The notes beneath the pieces were generated by a model that saw nothing but the letters and a program-made list of their open reading frames with translations, was not told where the DNA came from and did no database searches. A program made the position numbers and the translations under genes. From contig CM065802.1 of NCBI GenBank assembly GCA_033398695.1, positions 141,470,096 to 141,534,095 of the forward strand: a stretch of 64,000 nucleotides of DNA, in the 5' to 3' direction. Source of the DNA: Orobanche coerulescens (taxonomy: Eukaryota > Streptophyta > Magnoliopsida > Lamiales > Orobanchaceae). Shown here piece after piece: positions 19,593 to 31,018 of this stretch (positions within the stretch are counted from its first letter, which is position 1; the number at the start of each line of letters is the position of its first letter).

Positions 19593-22457
19593 TTAGTCTG
19601 CAGCATCCTTGAAAGTCTTATAGCTTTTGAAGATGGCGGATTCCCTGACGAGTTTAACAAAGTATCTCATCAGTTCATTCTTCCTCCATTGCTTCACCTC
19701 ATCGGCAGTTGGATGGCGGTTGGTTGGCAGACGGATCTCAGAAGGTCTTTGAATTAAGGTTTGCCACGGGACATTTGGATCATGAAATTCAGGTCGGGAG
19801 CCTGAAATCTTAAAACTTTGAGAGGGAGGGGCTAGTTTGTTCAATTCAGCGGTAATGCTGTCTTGAGCAGCATTTAATTCCCTTTCATGCTGTAACCTTA
19901 TTCTCCTTGCAGCTTCTCTTGCTTCTTCCCCCTTTTTGGTGTCATCAAGACATCCTAGGATTTCAAGTGCGGCATCCTGTTTCATCTCAATGTTTGTCAT
20001 TCTTTCTACAAGGGTGGAAAGCACCTCCGACATATCCTTGATACTTTTGTCGTGGGCTCTCAAGTGAGAAGTGGTTTCGATCATAGCAGCTGCGGTCTTG
20101 GCTTCAGCAATGCATGTTTTGGATGCTTCTTCTCTCAGGAGTTGCTCTTGTTTTTCTTGCATGATATTCAGTGCTTGCTTGAATACTTCTGGCAATACAG
20201 CAAAGGCTTCTACTACGCGAGAGACTTCATGCTGTAATGTAGTCATCTCTTCGACAGCAGAGGTGTGCATCCAATTAAGAGCTTTCTCGACTGAGTACAG
20301 GGCATTAACTACATCCAGTATGAATACAGTTTGAAGACCGAGAGCACGCAGGCGCTCTTTCCTAGCAGCAGTGCTTGGAGAATCTGGCTTAGCAAAGTCT
20401 TCGGCACCGTTCAACCTTCTCAAATTCATGATAGGGCGTGAATTTAGTTGGACATCCTCAGGTATATTACCGTCCTCGGATTCTACGGTTGATGGGGCGG
20501 GAGCAGCATTTTCTGGTTCGGCGGAAGGGTGCTCTTGTTGCGAAGGTGCGTCTGTAGACATGGATACAGGAGGGACTGATTCCTCCTGTTGTCTCTCAGC
20601 AACAACTTCTTCTTCTTGAGCGGCGGCAGGCTCGATTGCCTGTTCCAAAATAATTTCTTCTTCCTCGACTTGAGGGACTGATTCCTCGTCGTATGGAATG
20701 TTCTCTTGCTGTGGCGAAGGGGGCTCACTTCGACTTGATGGCCCTTCGTCATCCTTGGGTTGAGAGGCATCTCTGTCTTGAGCCTCTTCACGACTCATTC
20801 TCAGACCAGCTTGTAAAGCGTTGTCATCGTCGTTTGAGTCATCGTCATCTTTTAGATTTTGGGAGGAGTCCTCGGATTTATCTTTTCCTTTTCCCCTGGC
20901 GTCAGATTTTTGCAATAAATGGCTTTCAATCAGTTCTTTGCAGTAGAGATTTTCCCATTGGATCAGGGCCTCAACTTCCGTTGAGTCCGTCACTTCCATT
21001 ACAAATCTCTCTTCATGGCTCCATTCGCTTCAGTTGTATAATGTGTCATACGGAGCTAGCCTGTAGCTTTTCCATTTAAGGAATCTTTCATACGCATGGT
21101 CAATCTGCACGGAGAGAAGGGTTTTGTTGATAATGGTGTCCGGGGAGGGACTGCGTACAACGTCTGAATCCGCTGTAGCGAGGGGTTCCTCTACAGGTGT
21201 GGGATCCTGTAGGGAAGTAGGATTCCTTACAGGGGATGGTGCCCCGAAGGAAGATTGATCCTGTACGGGTGTGGAATACCGTATAGGAGAAGTAGCTTTT
21301 GGCTCCAAAGAGGTAGCCGACTCGCTAGAGTCTTCTAAGTTGGCAGATGTCCGATCATCCGTCTTAGCCGCCAAAGGCTCAGGATCTACTGTCGATACAG
21401 TAGCGGGCACCTCTTCCACAGGGGTTGGGCCCTGGGGTAGTTCTTCAGTGGGTTGCGCCACGGTGGAAACTTCTTCGGAAGTTTTGGTGGTTTTAGCTTT
21501 AGAAAGCTTCCTTAGCTTCCTTTTCGGCTTCTCACCAGCAATCGGTGTCTTGCTGTGAGATCTTTTCCTCTTCTTTGAAGACTCAACATCCTGGGACTTC
21601 AAAGAAACATCCCTTGGGTCTTCAGACACGGGCATACTTTGGATTATAGGGTGGTTGCAGACCAGAGTGCTCTGGTTATACGCCGAAGGCTTGACGCCTC
21701 CTAAGTATATCCGGGAGCTGGTTTTCTTTGCATCAGCGGATTGCGGAAGTCCGCATTTCGTCAAAATATGGTTTAGAATTAAACCAAATGACTTCTTCTG
21801 GGTGGCAGGCTTGCATATTTCCTCCTGCAAGCGCTTCAAGATTATCTGGCATCAGTTGACCTTTTCACAGGTCAGAATTGCAACCATCATCCTGAATCTC
21901 AGATTAGTACACATTTCGAATGCACCAGTTCGATTCTCGATGATCCTGCAGCAAAAATCATGTAAATACACATATGGCAGGCAAAAATTTTTCTTGTGAC
22001 ATGTGGTTTGAACCATGTCAACAACAGTTGAGCCGGTGAACAGCCCATAATACTTCGTTATCAGCTTTTGAGACCCAAACGTCTCAAGTTGATCCATTGT
22101 CAGGCCATCAGCAGGTAGCCTGTAAATATTCTGGAGAAGATATCGATCAATACAGATCTCCACTCCTTGAATGGTAGCAGTGATATCAGCAACGTGACCT
22201 CCTTGGGCCAGCGACAAAAAGCGTACGACGGCGTTGAGGTAAAATTCCTCAACCAGGTGAACATCGTACTTCTCAGCGGTTTGACTTCCAAGGCGGTAGA
22301 GGCCTTGTTGACGGAGACGAGTGATGACGTACTCCATGGGTTCTGCGACATTGGTTTCAGAGAGAATACGCTCGATGACGACAAATCTTGAGAAGATCCG
22401 TCCATCGATGATGTTCGAGGATTTCTTGAGTGCGGGAGAAGATGTCTGACCAGCCAT
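19593..22457 (-). pseudogene. Long third ORF downstream of Sirevirus-like pol, two in-frame TGA
   Basis: Three open pieces (22457-21852, 21839-21030, 20999-19593) lie in one frame. Together they form 954 codons, split only by TGA at about 21852 and 21030. The start MAGQTSSPALKKSS is the first ATG. The first third is a globular-looking region (AVVRFLSLAQGG, DRYLLQNIYRLPADG). The middle third is rich in Pro, Ser, Thr and Glu, with basic clusters SSKKRKRSHSK and KPKRKLRKLSK that look like nuclear signals. The last third has an acidic run (DDDDSNDDD), Glu/Gln-rich linkers and a predicted helical or coiled-coil stretch. No signal peptide or membrane segment is evident. It sits where Sireviruses carry an envelope-like ORF, but nothing seen supports an envelope. 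I do not recognise the family. Uncharacterised ORFs of this style occur in plant retroelements. Confidence 0.6.
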
Positions 22458-23239
22458 TGATGATTCTCAAGAAAGTATGAAAGAGAATAAACGAAATTTG
22501 CAGTAGAATGCAGAAAACTTTGTAGGCTGTTTTTGCTTGAGAACTCTTAATTTTTGCAGAAAGTGTAAAGAGTCTCTAATGGCAGTATCAGTCCTTTTAT
22601 ATTGGGCGGAGAAGTAGGGTTTTGCAGTGTACGAATGGTCAGATTTTAAGGGATGGGAGCTGGTTTTTGAAATCAACGATCAGGATGGACTGAGTGTAAC
22701 TGGTACACTTATCCATTAAAATGTTAAAATATGAGCGAGTCCCACTTCTGACATTTGTTGTCACCCTAAATGCCTGAAACTGCGGTTTTAAAACATTAAA
22801 CAATTTGAAAACATCACGGCTTTTGAGATTCAGTTGTCCAGATGTCGTGTAAGGCATTTAATGTAAATGACGTTTGACATGAAAACAGGGCACGTGGACA
22901 AAAATCATTTTAAAAAATGAAATTAATATAATATAATATATATACTGAATCGAAATCCTATAGTATGTGCTGTATTCGCGACGATACAGCGTTCCCCCTT
23001 AAAAGGTACATATAGGTTTTAAATTCCATACAGCAATTTTTGGATTAATGCTGTATTCATGGGTCATACTGTATTACTCCTTAATTATTGCACACGTCAG
23101 CTGTAGGATGATTCATATATCTTTGTTCACTACAGTGCTGTATTGACGGTTCTGAGTGTACAGATAATTAACGTTGGATACTGTATTCTTGGGTCTTACA
23201 GCATTCCCCCTCAATTGTTGAGTAAAAACAGTAAATTAC
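22458..23239 (-). other. Untranslated interval between pol and the third ORF
   Basis: No ORF is supported. The stretch is marked by repeated words GCTGTATTC, GATACAGC, CATACTGTATT and CTGTATTGACGG, spaced irregularly between 22960 and 23230. The CTGTA/TACAG words also pervade the LTR of this element, which ties the interval and the third ORF to the same element. Confidence 0.5.
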
Positions 23240-23838
23240 TTACAGGGAGTCAGGCTGTAGCATTCCCAATTCTTGTCTAAGCATGTTGAATCTGGCTGTG
23301 TCGAGCGGCTTGGTGAAGATGTCGGCCAACTGAATGTCTGTATGAACCTTCTCGAGGCGAACATCCTTGTTCTCGACATGATTCCTTATAAAATGATGCT
23401 TCATGTTGATATGCTTAGTGCGCGAGTGCAGGACAGGATTGTGCGTTATTGCAATTGCACTCGTGCTATCACACATGATTGGAGTCTCTCTGGCTTCAAT
23501 TCCATAATCTGACAACTGCTGCTGCATCCAAAGGATCTGCATACAAAGAACTACCAAAGAAGATAGTATTCTGATTCAGCCGTGGAAAGAGAGTTAGCCA
23601 ATTGCTTCTTACTGAACCAAGAAACGAGTCTAGGTCCAAGAAAGTGACAAGTTCCACTTGTACTCTTCCTATCTAGCTTGCAGCCTCCAAGATCCGAGTC
23701 GCTGTATCCAACTAAATCGAATCCGCCTTCTTTAGGATGCCATAGTCCTACATCGACCGTTCCTTTAATGTACTTCAGGATTCGTTTAGCTGTATTGAAG
23801 TGTGATTCCTTAGGTGCTACTTGATATCTCGCACACAC
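23240..23838 (-). pseudogene. pol: Sirevirus-like RNase H
   Basis: The first piece (23838-23551) has YIKGTVDVGLWHPKEGGF, VGYSDSDLGGCKLDRKSTSG and STAESEYY. After a frame change near 23555 the second piece (23557-23240) has ARETPIMCDSTSAIAI, SRTKHINMKHHFIR and LADIFTKPLD. All standard copia RNase H blocks are present. The break between them disables the domain. Confidence 0.88.
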
Positions 23839-23850
23839 TCCAACAGCAAA

Positions 23851-25139
23851 CTAGATATCGGGTCTGCTAGCCGTTAAGTACAGGAGCGAACCAATGAGCT
23901 TCCTGTAGAGTGATTGGTCAAACGGCTTTCCGGCTTCATCAGCACTAATTTGCACGGAAGTGCTCATGGGGGTTGACGATGATTTGGAAGTGTTCATTCC
24001 AAATTTGTTGAGAATCTCCTTACTGTATTTTTCCTGGTTGATGAAAATACCAGGCAAATCCGCTTTACTCGCAAAACCTAGGAAATAACTAAGTTCCCCC
24101 ATCATACTCATTTCAAATTTACTTTGCATGAGATGAGAGAACCTTTGACACAAAGCAAGGTTAGTTGAACCAAAAATTATATCATCTACGTAAATTTGTA
24201 CCATAAGAAGGTCATCACCTTCCTGTATTTTGAACAAGGTCTTGTCCACAGCACCTTTCTCAAATCCATTATTGGTTAGATACTGGGACAAGGTCTCATA
24301 CCAGGCTCTAGGGGCTTGCTTAAGTCCATACAGTGGTTTCCTTAGCCTGTATACTAGGTCGATACTGTCTGTGTTGGCAAACCCTGGTGGTTGTTCAACA
24401 TAAACTTCTTCGGCAAGGTCTCCATTCAGGAATGCACTCTTGACGTCCATTTGGTATACAATAAAGCTCTTATGGGCGGCAAAGGCTAAGAATATCCTAA
24501 TGGCTTCTAGTCTGGCTACAGGGGCGAAGGTTTCATCATAGTCTATGCCTTCTTCCTGACTATAGCCTTGTGCGACTAGCCTTGATTTGTTCCTTATAAT
24601 AAGTCCATTTCGATCCTTTTTGTTTCGAAACACCCATTTGGTTCCTATAACCGATTGATGCGTAGGTCTGGGTACAAGATACCATACATTGTTTCTTTCG
24701 AAACCGTTAAGCTCTTCTTCTATAGATGTTATCCAATGAGAATTATAAGAACGTCTATGGTCGAAACAGGTTCGGACTGGGCTAAGAATACAACGATAGT
24801 GCACATATTGAGTCCTGTAAGCTCAGATTGAGATTTCCATTCAGGAAACTGTGATATCTCAGTATCAAGTTCTTCTTGTGCACAAAGTACATTTCCTTGT
24901 GTACTCTGTATTCTCCTACGAGTAGAAACACCAGCATTTATGTTTCCAATGATCAGCTCTTGCGGGTGATCTCTCAACCATCTTCGGTCGGGTTCTAATT
25001 CAGGGTCCCGTACTGTATCGAAAGTTTCTGTAGATACAACTTTATCTTGTACAGCGTCGGCTTCATCCACGTCAATTCTTACAGCTGTGGGGTTGATTTC
25101 TAGATCAACGACAGGTTCTATGGGAGTTGGAGGATCCAA
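23851..25139 (-). pseudogene. pol: Sirevirus-like linker and reverse transcriptase
   Basis: The linker piece (25139-24729) has RRWLRDHPQELIIGNINAGV, the conserved block between integrase and RT in this lineage. The RT piece (24804-23851) has [53 protein letters not shown] and the catalytic [12 protein letters not shown] frameshift around 24760 separates the two pieces. A TAG after ASRPDI (23851) separates RT from RNase H, where the family normally has methionine. Confidence 0.9.
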
Positions 25140-25172
25140 GATAGAGAGTTGTTGGATGTTCTGAGTAACATT

Positions 25173-26480
25173 TTATACTCCTGTAGGGTCATGGTGAGGT
25201 TCGTCGAACACTACAAGAATTGATTCCTCAATCGTCAGCTTCCTTTTGTTAAAGATCCTGTAAGCTTTGCTGACGGAGGAGTATCCTACAAATATTCCTT
25301 CATCTGATTTCTCATCAAAGGTTCTAAGTTGATCCTTCCCATTATTCAACACATAACATCTGCATCCAAATATGTGAAAATATGAAACTAATGGAGTTTT
25401 GTTGTTCCATACCTCATATGTTGTTTTGTTATGGTGCTTGTTGACGATACAGCGGTTTTGAGTGTAGCATGATGTATTGGTTGCTTCACCCCAAAAAGCC
25501 TGTGGCAACTTGCTTGCGGCGATCATTGTCCTTGTTGCTTCTTTCAACGTCCTATTCTTTCGCTCGGCAACACCATTTTGTTGAGGTGTACGGGCAGCTG
25601 AGTATTCATGTTGTATTCCATTTTCCGAACAGTATTGCTCTATAAAGCGATTAGAAAATTCTGTACCTCTATCGGAATGAATGGACACGATACTCAATGC
25701 CTTTACATTTTGCAACTTTTTCAGGAGCTCGGGCAGCTTTGATGTTGTTTCCTTCTTCTTGCTTAGGAAAATTGTCCAAGCATACCTGGAGTAATCATCA
25801 TCAACAACAAGACAGTATTTCTTACCTCCCAAACTTACTGGGTCTACAGGACCGTAGAGATCCATATGTAGCATTTCCAACACTCTTTGGTTTGAAAGGT
25901 AGGATTTGCTCTTCAGGGTTGACTTGATTTGCTTGCCTTTCTGACATGGTCCGCAGACGCTGTCCTTATTGAATGATACGTTTGGCAATCCTCTAACCAT
26001 TCCCTGTCTTGAGATTTTGTTGATCGTCTTGAATTTGATGTGAGACATCCTCTTGTGCCATAACCAGCTAAGATCTGCAGTGCCTTTGGCAACAAAGCAT
26101 GGAATTGAGGAGCTCATAGGCTTCCAGTCAGCAATATACATGTTACCTGATCTGCTTCTTGTAAGCACAACTTCCTTGGTTTGGATGTTCTTGACTCTAC
26201 AGCGATCTATATAGAATTTCACCGAGAACTGTTTATCACAGAACTGGCTAATACTAAGTAGATTGTACTGTAAGCCTTCAACATATGCAACATCGGTGAC
26301 TTTGAATTTTCCGACCAGTAGGTTTCCTTTCCCTCTTGTTCTTCCTTTAGATTTATCACCGAAACGAACTTTTGGACCGCGACCTTCTACAAAATCTGAT
26401 AGCTTGCTTTTATCTCCGGTCATGTGCCGATAGCATCCACTATCGAAGTACCAGGTGTCCTCCTCTAGGATGTCCTGTAT
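25173..26480 (-). pseudogene. pol: Sirevirus-like protease-integrase
   Basis: The protease block TWYFDSGCYRHMTGDK (about 26460-26415) has an intact D-S-G triad. The integrase zinc region has WHKRMSHIKFKTIN and CGPCQKGKQ. The core has MDLYGPVDP, SIHSDRGTEFSN and TPQQNGVAERKNRTLKE, giving the D, D and E residues. The 416-codon reading (26423-25173) is otherwise uninterrupted and is the best-preserved integrase in the window. It ends in a stop (TAA) at 25173 before the linker. Confidence 0.9.
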
Positions 26481-26489
26481 GCAAAGAGA

Positions 26490-27180
26490 TTAAGTAGATT
26501 TAGGTCCCCTTTGATTTTTGGGTCCATGTATGTTAGTTCCTCTAAGTACCCAAGTTTTCCTGGCAGCAATTGGTTTACTGTAGGTCATACTTGGTACAGT
26601 GTTGCGATATCTACGAGGGGCATATCCGTAGTCGCTATAACCATGATAATTATTATGCATGAAAAATTCAGGGGTATTATTATTAATCCAGTACGAGTGC
26701 CGTATTGGAGGTGGAGCCATTTTCTTTGGCCTAACAGCTTGCCTTCTGGGTCTCCAGTTGGATTCCCAACGCTGTTGTTGATACTGAGCGGACACTTGCT
26801 ATCTCGACGAATAACGGGGCTCCTGTATCCAATACATCGGCGTGCTGTACTGATAGTACTGCCATGCGGTCCTTTCGTAGTTGGATACAGCCTTCCTTCT
26901 GAACGGCTGTTGGCGCTGTTGATATACTCGGGGAGCATGCTGTTGAGTGCGCCTTTCAGGTCTGAATGGCTGATGATTCCGCTGTCTGGAATAGGATTGC
27001 GGGGGCGGAATAGCAGCCTTCAGTTTTCGCGGTGCAGCGGGTTCCTTCTGAGGACTTGGAGTTTCTTTCGAAACAGGAATGTGTTCCACACTCTTGACGA
27101 ACACTGTACTAGTTTTCCCTCTGTTTGAACATGAGCTGTATCCTAAGCCACTTTTATCATGTGCATGTTGCCCAGTGCTC
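26490..27180 (-). pseudogene. Gag-pol junction region of the Sirevirus-like element
   Basis: Two same-lineage pieces. 27104-26799 is Pro/Gln/Arg-rich with KEPAAPRKLKAAIPPPQ. 26795-26490 is Arg/Tyr-rich (YGYAPRRYRNTVPS). They link the gag coiled coil to the protease and are separated by a TAG. Their composition fits the variable nucleocapsid-like region of Sirevirus gag-pol. No domain is recognised. Confidence 0.6.
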
Positions 27181-27185
27181 AGAAT

Positions 27186-28781
27186 TTATTCCATTCTTTT
27201 GGACAATTTCTCGAACGATTTCAGAGTGGTCTCAAGTTCAATTTCTCGTTTTTCGAGAGTTGTGACTTTGGCTTGAAGTAGAACCAAATCATTTGTCTTG
27301 CTCTCGTTGTGAGTTTTAACCTCACTTAGTTCATGAGCAAGTTGATGATTGCTCTCCATGAGTTTTTCAAAATCGACTTTGCTGGTTTTACAGTCAAGAG
27401 ACATGTTTTCATAATTTATTTTCAGCAAGTCATTTTCATCTTTCAGCTCTAGGTTAGACAGTTGGAGCTATATATTCTCGTTTTTCAATGTCTCATAGGC
27501 CTTTTGAATGTTTTTAAACTCATTCATAATGTTTTCAAAAGTATCAGATGCATTTGATGGAATAGCTGAGGTTGAACTTACCTCATCATCGCTATCTTCA
27601 CCTTCCGGAATGTCCTTGGCCATAAAGCACATATATGCTTTATCGTCGAACTCATCGTCAGATGAATCACTTTCAGTGACCACCTGAAGACATTCTTCTG
27701 ATTTGGATGGTATGGGGGAGGCCTCTGATTCTCCAATCAGGGCCTTGAGCTTGTTTTTCCAAGCACGTCTTCTTTCATCTCTCTCTTGTTGCTCGGCCTC
27801 TGGCAACCTTTGAACTTTGGGATAAGGACATTTATTTGCATAATGCCCTGGTTTCCTGCAATTATAGCACAGGTTAGCATCACCGGATGAAGTTTCGGTA
27901 CTTACCTTGTGGACAGGTTTGGGCCTGTAGGGAGTCTTTCTAGACTGCTTGATGAACTTTTTGAATTTGTGCATGAGAAGCGCCATTTCATCTTGAGATA
28001 GGATGTCGTCGTCACTGTCAGCATTCTTGTGACTAGGCTTCGACGAGCTGGGCATGCTGTGTCGACGGTTCGATACAGTGACTAGTGCTGTGACCTTTGA
28101 AGGAGATTCTTCAGCTTTCTCTCTTCTGTCAATATCATACTCAAAAGCTTTGAGGTCAGAGAAGAGATCAAAAGTAGATATTTCATTAATATTGCAAGAT
28201 ACACGCATAGCTGTGGTCTTAATGTCCCATCGGGCAGGGAGAGATCTGAAAATTTTTAAGTTCTTCTCCTTTTGGGTATAAATTTTGCCCAATGCTTAAA
28301 GTTCACCAACAATACCAGTGAATCTGAGGTCAAGTTCCTCAAGTGTCTTAGTTGGTTTCATTTCGAAAGATTCAAATTGCTGAGTCAGTTTTGAAATTTT
28401 GTTTCCATTTGAGAGCTTAGTCCCCTCACAAATCATCTTGAGTTTATCCCAGATTTCCTTGGCTGATTTACAGCTCTTTACCTTCGAGAACGTGCCTTTG
28501 TCAAGAGTGACAAATAACGCATTCTTAGCCACATTGTCGAGGTTGGCTCGCTTTCTTTCATCTGTGGTCCATTGCTCGCGTTCCTTCTCGAGCATCTCAG
28601 CATAGGCTTGGCCTTCAATCCTTGCGGCCGTGTTTACCTTCATGATCTTGATAGGGCCATCCTGTATAACAAAAATCATCTCTTCGTGCATTGCTGCAAG
28701 ATGAGCCTCCATCCTAATTCTCCAATCATCAAATTCGTTAATAGAGAACATAGGCACTTTGTTGATCATAGAAGTATCCAT
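27186..28781 (-). pseudogene. gag: Sirevirus-like gag
   Basis: It starts MDTSMINKVPMFSINEFDDW at 28781. Family blocks follow: KSCKSAKEIWDKLKMICEGT (28500-28430), then IFRSLPARWDIKT at the head of the second piece (28292-27468). The zinc knuckle CYNCRKPGHYANKC is intact (about 27870-27830). An acidic stretch and a coiled-coil piece (27428-27186, AKVTTLEKREIELETTLK) follow. Stops at about 28296 and 27468 break the frame. Long gag with a C-terminal coiled coil is a Sirevirus trait. Confidence 0.88.
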
Positions 28782-28877
28782 GTGAAAATAAAGAAATGAA
28801 AGAGACTGTTTTAAAGATTAAGTGATTTTGGATCTGATTCGGTTAAAAATAGGACTGATTCTTTTTAGAATCAACCT

Positions 28878-28888
28878 CTCCGATACCA
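28878..28888 (-). promoter_or_regulatory. Primer-binding site of the Sirevirus-like element
   Basis: On the minus strand TGGTATCGGAG follows the LTR end CCAACA after two bases (AG). This is a near match to the initiator tRNA-Met 3' end complement, the usual primer of plant copia elements. Confidence 0.8.
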
Positions 28889-28890
28889 CT

Positions 28891-30027
28891 TGTTGGCCAC
28901 TAAGTATACTGGATACAGCTTGGGAAGTAGTTTAAACAACAAGCTGTACTGATTTTAAATCTAAGTGCGTCGCGGAAGTCTAGAATACAGTAAGTTGCTG
29001 TGGATACAGCAACTCGATATGCAAAGTATACTTAAATAATCACAGTAATTAAAACAAGTAAGGCAGAAGGTAAATAACACAATATTTAAAGTGGTTTGAG
29101 GTAAACCCCTCTACGTCCACTGGTCCTCCACACAGGAGTAAAAAGTTTATTATAATTACTACGTACACAACTACGTAATTATAACAACACACAATCAATA
29201 TATCATTCACACAGATTGATATAAAGATCTTAGCTTCAACCGTTCACACAGATTGGTTTGAGCTAATGCTTGACTTGCTTCTTCACACACAGTTATGAAG
29301 CTTCGTCTTCCTCAATGCAAATCCTTCACACACAGTTCCGGAGAAGCAAAGATTACTCAGTCCACACAGGGCTGATATGGGTTTGTTCAGCTTTGACTTT
29401 ATGAGCTTCTAGCTGATGAAGTGTTGTTCAAGATCTTGAGCACTGTATATCTCTTAGATCTGAGTTGCAGATATGTTTTGCTCTGATGATAACTTTTATA
29501 GCTTTGATAATTTCAGTCAATTAGGTAAGGTAACTGATCTTCAATGCCTTCATGAGATATATATAGTCTTCTGGAAAATATATCCGTTGAGATAGATCCG
29601 TTGAGCAAGATTCTGTTCCAACGGGATGAAAAGCATGATCCGGATTTAGCGGGATTTGAAGATCTTGTTGACTGACAGTATTTAAATACTTTATCCTTGA
29701 GTATTTAAATACTTCTTATTCAACGGGACTTGACTTTTGAAGATTCCTTCTTTGTCCTGTTGAGAGCTGTATGGAAGATCACTGTATTGGTGATTCGAGA
29801 CAGTTTCCATACTTAGTCTTTATAAGACTTCTTTGCTGTACTGAGAGGTTCCACTATATGCTAGATTCGAGACAGGTCTTCGATACAGGTTGACACTTCA
29901 ATTTATCGATACCGTTTCCTTACTGTATTGAGGATTGGCATATATGTCAAAACCTTTTATCAACACTATTCGATACAGGGATTGATTATCCTAGCTGTTT
30001 CGATACAGGGTATTTGTTTTCCCAACA
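28891..30027 (-). repeat. 5' LTR of the Sirevirus-like element
   Basis: On the minus strand it begins TGTTGGGAAAACAAATAC and ends AGTGGCCAACA; length 1137 bp. TG...CA ends and the adjacent primer site define the boundaries. It contains at least a dozen CTGTA/TACAG words, and blocks such as TTCACACACAG recur at 29210-29350. Confidence 0.82.
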
Positions 30028-30053
30028 AAAGTGAAGTAAAAAACATAGCTAGG

Positions 30054-30120
30054 TGGCCGGTGGGGGATTCGAACCCGCGCCTATGTGATATATAGAGTAG
30101 CATGTTGCCACTGAGCTATC
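30054..30120 (-). ncRNA. tRNA-like sequence (SINE head or tRNA pseudogene)
   Basis: The minus strand carries TAGCTCAGTGG (30118-30108), a match to the polymerase III A box. GGTTCGAATCC (30075-30065), a perfect B box and T-loop, lies 43 bases downstream, the spacing of a tRNA. A 7-base loop with ATC in the anticodon position is possible. The bases where the 5' acceptor arm should be (GAAAAGA) do not pair with ACCGGCC on the 3' side, so it cannot fold as a tRNA. A tRNA-derived SINE head or a decayed tRNA copy is likely. It stops close to the Sirevirus-like LTR. Confidence 0.45.
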
Positions 30121-30159
30121 TTTTCATTCGGTAGTTATTGTACATAAATTTTATTTGTA

Positions 30160-30572
30160 CTTACTATGGAACTAAGTGATTAACTCGTGCGAATTCCAAG
30201 TCTCTGGTGGAGATATTAATCCGTAGTAGATTCTCAATGCACTGAAATACATAATGTGTAAATACATGATTACATGTAAAAATATAGAATATCAAAATAA
30301 TAATCGTACCATAGATATGGTTTTGCTTCTTCACAGTTCGTAAAAACATATAGGATTGCCATATTCCACTCAACTTCAGCCATGCGTCGTCCCTTACTTT
30401 TTCCCATTACCCGACCTTTTGGTGTAAAGATCGACACTTGTCCTTCAAATTGAGGGTCAAATAGAACCTCGTTCCTTTTTAGTCGTGTCGTTGTTGTGTC
30501 GATTTCTTTGTCGAAGTAGAAGGAACAAAAATTTGTGATCTCAGTCAGTAAATAGGCCTCACATATGGACAA
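30160..30572 (-). pseudogene. CACTA transposase (TNP2) C-terminal DUF4218 relic
   Basis: The minus strand gives EAYLLTEITNFCSFYFDKEI, then QVSIFTPKGRVMGKSKGRRM and ILYVFTNCEEAKPYL. These match the DUF4218 domain that follows the transposase core in plant CACTA TNP2 proteins (the family pattern is ...FCS.Y..., GR..GK..., and LYVL.NC.EV.PY). After PYLW a GTACGA donor-like site and an intron-like AT stretch follow. A possible next exon (about 30247-30165) has IENLLRINISTRDLEF. No transposase core is visible, so it is a fragment. Confidence 0.6.
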
Positions 30573-30599
30573 AAGGTAAGATTTCGGTCCGAATAATTC

Positions 30600-31018
30600 T
30601 TCACAAATCCATTCCTAACACAATAACGATATACAAACAATCTCAATATTGCGGAAACGTAGGAATTCATCCTAGTTCTACCCGTTGGGATAATTCATCG
30701 GTCACTACGAAGTCATAATCGATTCTAATCTATTAACGGTGAAAACCTAGAAGTTTAATCCGTTAAACTATATTGAAAGCAAGGGATTATGACTACACAA
30801 TCGTAATCTAGCAACTTATCGAAGTTAAATCGGGTTGAAAGGGAAAAATCATGACAAAATCCCGAAATCCCCAAAAACTAGGGTTCTAAAGAAATATACC
30901 TCAATTCGAATGGAGGAGGATGATTACGATGATAATAAACCTCACTTGAATCACAATAATCGGTCTCCCGAAGAACTCCACGGACAAAACTCGAAGAATC
31001 TCTTGAAATAGCCCTCGG
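30600..31018 (-). repeat. Older gypsy-type LTR, left piece
   Basis: Non-coding. It shares the layout of the Gypsy-a LTR (for example CCCAAAAACTAGGGTTCTAAAG here against CCCAAAAAATAGGGTTCTAAGG there), but differs enough to be another family. It is interrupted at 31018 by the Gypsy-a insertion and resumes at 43936. Confidence 0.5.

Larger units (their letters stand above)
19593..30027 (-). mobile_element. Sirevirus-like copia element, 3' LTR missing
   Basis: Order on the minus strand: 5' LTR (30027-28891), primer-binding site, gag, protease-integrase-RT-RNase H, then a long extra ORF. The large gag with zinc knuckle and coiled coil, the LTR start TGTTGGGAAAAC and an ORF after pol are Sirevirus-type (Maximus/SIRE) characters. 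No second LTR is present on the left side, so the element is truncated or rearranged. All genes carry stops or shifts. Confidence 0.7.

Noticed and set aside
19593..22457. Envelope gene of an infectious retrovirus-like element
   Set aside because: No signal peptide, membrane segment or glycoprotein-like features are visible. Only its position after pol resembles the envelope-like ORF of Sireviruses.
23273..23512. Plus-strand frame of 79 codons over the Sirevirus-like RNase H
   Set aside because: Shadow of the RNase H reading on the other strand.
30054..30120. Functional tRNA gene
   Set aside because: The A and B boxes are good but the 5' acceptor arm does not pair with the 3' arm, so the cloverleaf fails.
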